The notes beneath the pieces were generated by a model. It made no database searches and was not told where the DNA came from. It saw nothing but the letters and a program-made list of their open reading frames with translations. The position numbers were made by a program, and so were the translations under genes. Shown here one piece after another: positions 57,100 to 64,000 of a stretch of DNA of 64,000 nt. Origin of the DNA: Stromatinia cepivora (Eukaryota; Ascomycota; Leotiomycetes; Helotiales; Sclerotiniaceae); assembly GCA_014898415.1 (NCBI GenBank), contig RCTD01000003.1, forward strand, positions 2,418,001 to 2,482,000. Direction: 5' to 3'. How positions within the stretch are numbered: the first letter of the stretch is position 1; each line of letters begins with the position of its first letter.

Positions 57100-59760
57100 C
57101 CTAGAATATATATTCTATTTGATCTTAAAATAACTATAAAAGGTAAAAACCAAAAAGATCAAAAGACAATTAGATTAAAAAAAATCAATTAAAGTATTAG
57201 CAAATTAGGGTGGTAAACAATTTTTAAGATTATCTTAAAAAAATAATATATTTCAAATTTTTATTGATCCAAATTTACTTCTATCGTTTTTTTATCAAAT
57301 TTAATAGAAGTTTCAAATTCCTGAAAAACATCTTCATTGTCCTTTTTATCTTTAATCTTTTTTGAATATTTAATCAAACATTTTACAATAAACTTTATAT
57401 TTATAATCAAACTTTTTGATAATTCCTGAATACAATTTGAATAATGAATAAAGATTTTTGGTATTACAGACTTTTATTCAGCATTGAAGAAATAATCCTT
57501 TTTTTTATTATTAGATTTTGCAAAAGATTTTTTTATTAGAAAACGATTTATCTATTCTTTATTTGATTTATAATCCATATTAGGGATTAAAGTAATACTT
57601 TGTATTCCAGAAGATCCAGCTAGAAATAGATTGGATAATATTATAGATTGATTCTGAATCGATTCTTATCTTATAATTTCTTTTTCCTTTTCAATAAACT
57701 TTTTTGATATAGATTAAAATTTCCTAATAAAAGATTCTTTACCAATTAGATTCATAATTTCCCAATTATCAGCGTTTTCCCTATCAAGGAATTCATTATC
57801 TTCAAAATCTTTATCACAAAAAGCTTTTTGTTTTTATAAAAATATATTATAATCTACAAATAATAATCGATTTCTTCATTGTTTTTCTTCATTTTGAAAT
57901 ACTTCAAATTGAATGGTCAGATCTATTATTGCAAGATTATACTATTGTTTATATCAAAGTTTGAATTTATTATTGTTGATTTCGAATAATCTATTTATTA
58001 TTCCTTTTATAATATTAGAATTCTAAAATAAATATCCTAAAAAAATTATAAAAAGATAATTTTATAAAACAAAATTGATATTAAAAAAAAAAGATCAAAG
58101 AATATAAAAACCTTCTTCATTAAATTTGTTTAATTCAAAAAAAACAATCTAATTTTGAAAAGATCTCTAAAGGTTTTCATAAAAGTTATTGTTTTTTATA
58201 TTCTTTTTGTCCGAAGTTATAATTAAATAAGAAATCAATATTAAAATCGATCTACAGAATCCAAAAGAATCGATATATCTCAAAATGATATCTAATCGAA
58301 TTACAATTACTCGGGATTCAGATCTAATCAAAATCCTTCAACGAAACTGATTCTCTCATTCGGTCTTTTAGAAAGTTTTCCTTTTTATTGTTTAATCAAA
58401 ATTATATTATAATTAATAAATGAAAGAATATTTCTTTAAAAGTTTCTGAATTAAATTATTATTGTTATTTAATTTATAAAAAGTAAGGATTTGATATTCT
58501 TTATAAAAGCTTTTAATCGATTCCTTTGATTTAAGAAGGTCGATTATAATAATTACTCTTTTTGAAGTTTCTTTTTATTTATTCTTGAAAATTAAATAGA
58601 AAAGATTAGAAAAGGAATAATAAAGATTAAATTTCTTATTACAATTAGGAAAACATAATATAGACAAAGGTATTGATATAAAGTAGAATTTTTTATCCTT
58701 TCGAATATAAATAATAGTATACTATAAAACAGGATTATATTTTAAAAGGAATTGAATGATCGAAAAGTAATAATTTAAGAGCAAATCTTTTTTAAAGACT
58801 CTATAGAAATGCTATTTATAAATAACAAGAATATCTTTACAAATATTTTACAAATCGAATCTATTTTTTTGTTCGAAAATATATTGAAATGAAGGGATAT
58901 ACAGGGTAAATCGGTTTTCAAAGGATTCTTTGTTTGATGGTTTTAGTAAAAGAAGATTATCTTTAAAAGTTTTATTAGAATTAGAGGAATAGAAGTTTTC
59001 TATTGAATTGAATCGATTGGGATTGAGGGTTTGCTTTGATTATTCTAGAGTCAAAAACTGATGCAAACAGAACTAAGGGTAGAATGCCTTTATCAATCTC
59101 ATTTCGTCAATGTACTTTCGGTTCCTGATAATAGTAATCAATCTGTTTTGTAGTTCTTTGGCCGAAATATACTTCGATTTTAGATCGAGAAGCTTTGCCA
59201 GGGTATATAAATGATATATATATGGAGTATCCATAATGATTTGCTCTTTCAATGATACAACAATTTTCTATTTTACTTAATCAGCAATATATTTATTGTT
59301 CATTAAAGAATACTATCCTTTTTCAAATTGGTAATCTAAATCGCAAAAATAGTTTTTCAGTTCTTGTAAAGAATTTAAAACTGTTTTAAAATTATCAGAA
59401 ATTGAATCATTATTGTCTGAAATAAATTCAGTATTATAATCAATTGTATGATAATGAAATACGAATCTATCCAAAATAGATAAATAAAAAGAGGCTTTTT
59501 TCGAAAGATCAAAATAATAACTTTTCTTTTCCTATTTATCGATATTTACAATTATAAACTCCGAAATTGATATAATCGCTTAGAAATAGAGAAATCGACG
59601 TATATAAGAGATATCTGATATAACAATTACTTTCAATCGTTCTTTAGCATTAAGTTTCTTTTCATTATTATTATTATTGAAGGGTACTGGGGCAATTTCT
59701 ACAGCAATCATTTTGCAGATAAGCTTATTTTTTATTAAGTTTCGAAGGAATTTTCGCTTT
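57100..59760 (-). pseudogene. Unidentified coding region downstream of gypsy integrase (copy 2)
   Basis: Translation on the minus strand is nearly continuous from about 59760 across the position of the copy 1 deletion. It includes a Phe/Tyr-rich ISDNFKTVLNSLQELKNYF segment and the YIYHLYTLAKLLDLKSKY block also found in copy 1. The length of at least several hundred residues and its presence in both copies indicate a real element-encoded frame. No family recognised. Confidence 0.5.
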
Positions 59761-61520
59761 TACAATATTCTTTTAGAAATCCGAAATTATCAAAAATAAA
59801 TCTACAGATTTTAAGGACAGGATTTTATATAAGGTTGTAAAAAAGAGATATCCAATCTTTCTTATTCTTCATATTGGCTTTTATAATAAACTTATATATA
59901 ATACAGAAATCTGTAGGGCTATACTTTTTGGTTCTCTTACCTTTCTTTTATATAAGATATTCAATTATATATCCATTCAAAAACTTTACAAGAACTTGAG
60001 GATTGAAATGAAAAATATAATAGATTATATCCGTTTTTATTGAAACATTATTTAAATTTATATCTTCCGATTAGAAATAGATAAGAACTTTTCCTTAAAC
60101 GATTATCCAAATTCTTTCAAGATTTTTAAGACCTTCTTTAATTCTATTACAGTATTATTCAACAAATTGAATTGTATTATTGTTCTTAACAAAATAATCG
60201 GTTTTGAAAAGACCAATTATTTTATAAAGTTTTTAACCTTCAATTTGATCTTTTATTTCATTTGCAAAATCTTCAATAAGATTAATAATATTTATAAAAT
60301 AATTAAACCATTATTCAAGAATATTATATTTTTTTTTAACTTCAAAAGTTTCAATAAATATAAATATTTTGATTTCATTATTAAAGGAATGATTTTTATA
60401 TTGAATAAGAAAAGGGATATTATTACTAATAAAACAGAAGATTATAACCTAACTAAATCCTTTTTTAGATATTATATCAAAACTTAAATAAAAGTTTATA
60501 TAAATAATAAAATAAGTACAAATAAAAAATTAATAATTTCAAATCAAGTTATTAAAAAGAATAGATTTTAAAAAGAAAATATTGAATTATTCAAATACTA
60601 TTTAGGAATTGTTCGCAAATTGTTCAAAAGCGAAATCGATAATATAATAAGTTTTTTCAAAAAGGATTCAAATATTCTTCCTTTTTTTATAATTATAAAG
60701 CTTTTCTTATCGAATTTTTTAATTAATAATTAGAAATTTATAATAATAATTCTTTTTCGATTTATTATATTTGCTTTTTTTCTTTTGGTTTTATATTGTT
60801 TTATAATTGGGCAAAGAATAATCTTTAGTTGTTTATTATCTTTTATTTGAAAGGCTATAGATATTTAAAAATTTAGTTCTTTTGATTTATTTATTTATAC
60901 AAATCCTTAGAATTGTTATTTACAAAAAGATCTGAATATAAAATATATTTTTTGAGATAAATATCTATATAGATTCCATCAAACAAAGTACTATTTATTT
61001 CTTCAAAAATATATATAAAAAGACCCTCCAATTTTTTTATTATTTTGTAAGATCTGTATCATTTGAAAGTAAGTTTTATATTACAAGATATATCGATTTT
61101 TGATCAAGAATTGTAGTATAGAATTATATCTCCAATTTGAATATTCTTATCCAATATTTTGTGATCGAAATTATATCGAAATTTACTATCTTCCTTATAG
61201 CATTGTTTGTAAAGAATTGCTTTTTCAATATTTTCATTTAATATTTTTAATTATTATACTCTAATAATCAATAAATCTTCCTGAGTTCGTATACTTTCCT
61301 AATCAAAGATCCTCCAAATCGTATATATAATTTCAAAAAATAATACAGCTTTTTATCCATAAATCAATTCAAACAGTATTTTGTTTATCGATTTATAAAT
61401 TAAAATGTAATCAATAAATAATACTATTTCCAATTATTCAAATTATCTATACCTTTCTTATAATAAACAGAAAAATGCTTTTGTAATAGGATAATAACCT
61501 TTTTCCATTATTCCATTGAT

Positions 61521-62200
61521 TTATAGATGATAAATTGATATCTTGATTTTATCAATTCTATACTTTTTGTAATAAACAAATACAATACTTTTGTTTTCAG
61601 ATCCTTTATTTATAATGATTTCTCTAAAAAAACCATAACAATAAACTACTTTATAAAGGAATTTGGTAATCGTTTCTGAAATAATATTCCGTAAAGTTTT
61701 AGCTTTCACCCAACCATTCAGATCTTCTTGTAAAACAACGAAGCATTTGAATCTATAATTATCAAATATTTTTGTAATATCCATATCAATTTTACACCAA
61801 ATACTTGAAATCCAAATAGCAATTATTGATTCATTTATTTATTTGGACAATCTGAATTGGCAAATGGAACAAAAAGTCATCTAATTTTTTATATCCTTGT
61901 ATATCCCATTTTATCAATAATAACTATATATTTTAGTATACAATAATTCTAAATCCTTATAATTCAATTCTTTATATATTCAAACCATAATTTTTGCCTT
62001 TTCGATTAGATCGTTATTTATCATTATATAAACAGAAAATAATCCATCTCCCCGGATTCTGAATAGATAGTAATCCTTTATATAGAAATTGAGAATTTCC
62101 TTTTTGAAAATTTACCAATCCTTCATTGATATATTTTTAGGTCTCCATAATATAATAATATATTAAACAATCATTTGTATTCTTTCATTTCCGTTTTCCA
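61521..62200 (-). pseudogene. Ty3/gypsy integrase relic
   Basis: The minus-strand stretch 61521-61784 carries the integrase core: CFVVLQEDLNGWVKAKTL, ISETITKFLYKVV, a degenerate second catalytic block IINKGSENK (Asp changed to Asn) and KYRIDKIKISIYHL. Upstream (about 61860-62010) the zinc-binding region ends in FCSICQ, but its His residues are replaced. Upstream of that lies the RNase H end with a WI.LFDFDIKYI.GNKN-type block (antisense of 62224-62475). The order RT, RNase H, integrase is that of Ty3/gypsy. Confidence 0.82.
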
Positions 62201-64000
62201 AAATTTAAAATGATCTTAAAATTTTGAAGTCATTTATATTTATTATTGGATCTATCCATAATGAATTTAGATTTACAATAATCGAATCATCAATATCTTC
62301 TTTATATTCTTCATTAATATCGTTTGAAGCAATTCATAATTATTGTAACAAGATATCTACAACAATATTTTTATTTCCAAGAATATATTTAATATCAAAA
62401 TCAAAAAGTTTGATTCAAATAATCCATTTTATAATTAAAATATTAAATAGATTTGTAATTGCTTTATTTAATTAAGTTATAAATATATTCGCATCAATTT
62501 CTAAAAGGAAATAAATATTATAAAGATCTTTTTTATATTTTTATAAAACTTTGAGTACTCCTTTATATTCTCTTTTAATAACATTATAATTCTGTTTAAT
62601 ATAATTCTATATATTATTCTTATATTTAACAACAATACAAAACTTATTATTGTATATTTGATCTAAAACAGCTCCTCATCCTATCAAACTAGTATCGATA
62701 ACAAATATAATAATTCCAATTCCAAATAAGTAAATCAATGAAAGAAGGATTAAAACCGAAATTAATTTGTCTTTCAGCAAAATTATTATAATATTATAAT
62801 TAATGATTTAAATGAATTCTATATTTTTCTTTAATAATATATAAAGAAACTCTATAATAATGACGAAATTCTTTATCCAAAATTGATAAAAGATATATAT
62901 TCTAAAAAACATTTTAATTTTATAATTATTCAAATAAGATGGTTATTCAAATATCTTAATGATTTTGATAGTATCAGGATTTCTTTCTTTAGAATTGATA
63001 TAATAATCTATAATTCGGATTTTATTATAATATTATTTGGATTTGATATCGATAATATATTCTGTATATTCAATACATTCCATTATAACATCCAGATTTT
63101 TCAAATGCTTAATAACAAACTTTCTTAATCCAGATTCAATTTCAATTTCATTGTATCGAATTCTGAGATCCTTAACTTCAATATCATCCAAATAAAGTAT
63201 AATAATATCAGATATAATATTCTATAATATCCTTAATATAATCCTTACAAATTGAACGATCGAATTAATAATCCCTTATAATAGAATAATAAATCTTATT
63301 AGATCAAAAAGAATTATAATAATAATGATATCTTTACTCTTTTTATCTAAAGGTATTTGATTATATCTAAAGAAGAAATCAATCAAGGATATTAATGAAT
63401 ATTCAATTATTTATTTAACAAATTCCTTTAAATTTAAAGGTATATTTGTATTTTATAGAATTACAATATTTGCTTTTGTTATTGTAATAACAATATAGTA
63501 TTTATCAATTTTGCTTTTCTTAATTAAATATTAAAGATTTCAATATAATCCTTTTTCTTTCTTTAATATATCTCATTTGATATAATCTTTTATTATTTCG
63601 ATAATTATTAATAAAAGGGCTTTAAAGAATACGAAATTAGAAGTTTGTTAGATTTTATATAATATTATCTTAATAATTTATAATAGAGTAATTGAAGATT
63701 TGATATTGTTGGTTTTTGTTCAATTAAAAATTAATGTTGCTTTTCGATTTTGTAGTAATACAAAGAGAAGTTCTTTTTTATATTTCTAAAGTATATTTTC
63801 GATATTTAATAATGTTAAATGTTCTTGTATCAATTGGAAGCCTTTAGGTTTGGTATCGAAATATAATATCAAATATTTCGAAAAAAAATCTGATGATTAA
63901 TATTTAAAATGTTTTGTATATTTCAATTTTAATCAATTAAGATTATCTTTTGGGATTTCTTTATTAATATATTCTATTTCGTTTAAGGATTTTATTTTAT

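Larger units (their letters stand above)
56798..64000 (-). mobile_element. Ty3/gypsy element copy 2, runs off the window
   Basis: The 3' LTR (56798-57088, 291 bp) starts TGTGAAAGAGGTAGG. 57089-59363 parallels copy 1 positions 48059-50335. 59363-62555 is the segment missing from copy 1. From 62556 the sequence again parallels copy 1 from 50337 to beyond 51800. The gag end and 5' LTR lie outside the window, so the target duplication cannot be checked. Scaling from copy 1 predicts about 11 kb in total. Confidence 0.85.

Noticed and set aside
34820..64000. Mitochondrial or plastid DNA because of the extreme AT content
   Set aside because: The content is LTR retrotransposons with transition decay and target duplications, and it is continuous with a spliced nuclear-type gene island. 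No organellar rRNA, tRNA or respiratory genes are seen.

Overview
The window looks like nuclear DNA of a filamentous ascomycete (Pezizomycotina; Leotiomycetes is possible but unproven). It has a bipartite layout. Very AT-rich, gene-free blocks (about 1-19.1 kb and 34.8-64 kb) are built from nested, mutated retrotransposons. They surround a 15.7 kb block of ordinary base composition (about 19.1-34.8 kb) that carries spliced genes with short fungal introns (GTAAGT/GTATGT/GTGAGT donors, CTAAC- or CTGAC-like branch points, YAG acceptors). Transition mutations, in-frame TGA/TAA codons and C or G depletion in the AT blocks are what RIP (repeat-induced point mutation) leaves behind.

Left AT block. 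The window opens inside a Ty1/copia RT-RNase H relic. A lightly mutated stretch of unknown origin follows (1.1-3.25 kb). Then comes a nest: a second copia family on the minus strand (5.8-13.85 kb) is interrupted by two opposed copies of a small LTR element with ~165-bp LTRs (8848-12521 and 13855-16197, each with its own 5-bp target duplication). A third, 5'-truncated copy (3255-5822) carries a Tc1/mariner element in its LTR, flanked by TA. One of the small LTR elements is itself interrupted by a 1528-bp gag-only LTR element with 150-bp LTRs. Two opposed solo LTRs lie at 16.8 and 17.4 kb.

Gene island. In order: an unrecognised 437-residue, probably nuclear protein; a locally duplicated segment with a tRNA-like RNA polymerase III unit; an unrecognised 408-residue basic protein; a 326-residue secreted protein with two repeated domains; a minisatellite; an unmutated solo LTR of the gypsy family found at 48-64 kb; an 858-bp hAT-like non-autonomous DNA element with an 8-bp target duplication; and a three-exon Dal5/ACS-type MFS transporter of 515 residues on the minus strand. 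Nothing shows that these genes form a pathway. A direct repeat of about 0.7 kb lies on each side of the island.

Right AT block. A solo LTR sits at the border (34.98 kb). Next is about 5 kb of unrecognisable AT-rich DNA, then a complete but decayed Ty1/copia element (40571-46046, 166-bp LTRs). Another copy of the copia family seen at position 1 is split by an 8-kb Ty3/gypsy element (47768-55784). A second copy of that gypsy element starts at 56798 and runs off the window. The first gypsy copy lacks about 3.2 kb, including integrase, that the second keeps. Both carry an unidentified coding region downstream of integrase. The element positions give a clear order of insertion, and almost all coding content of the AT blocks is dead.
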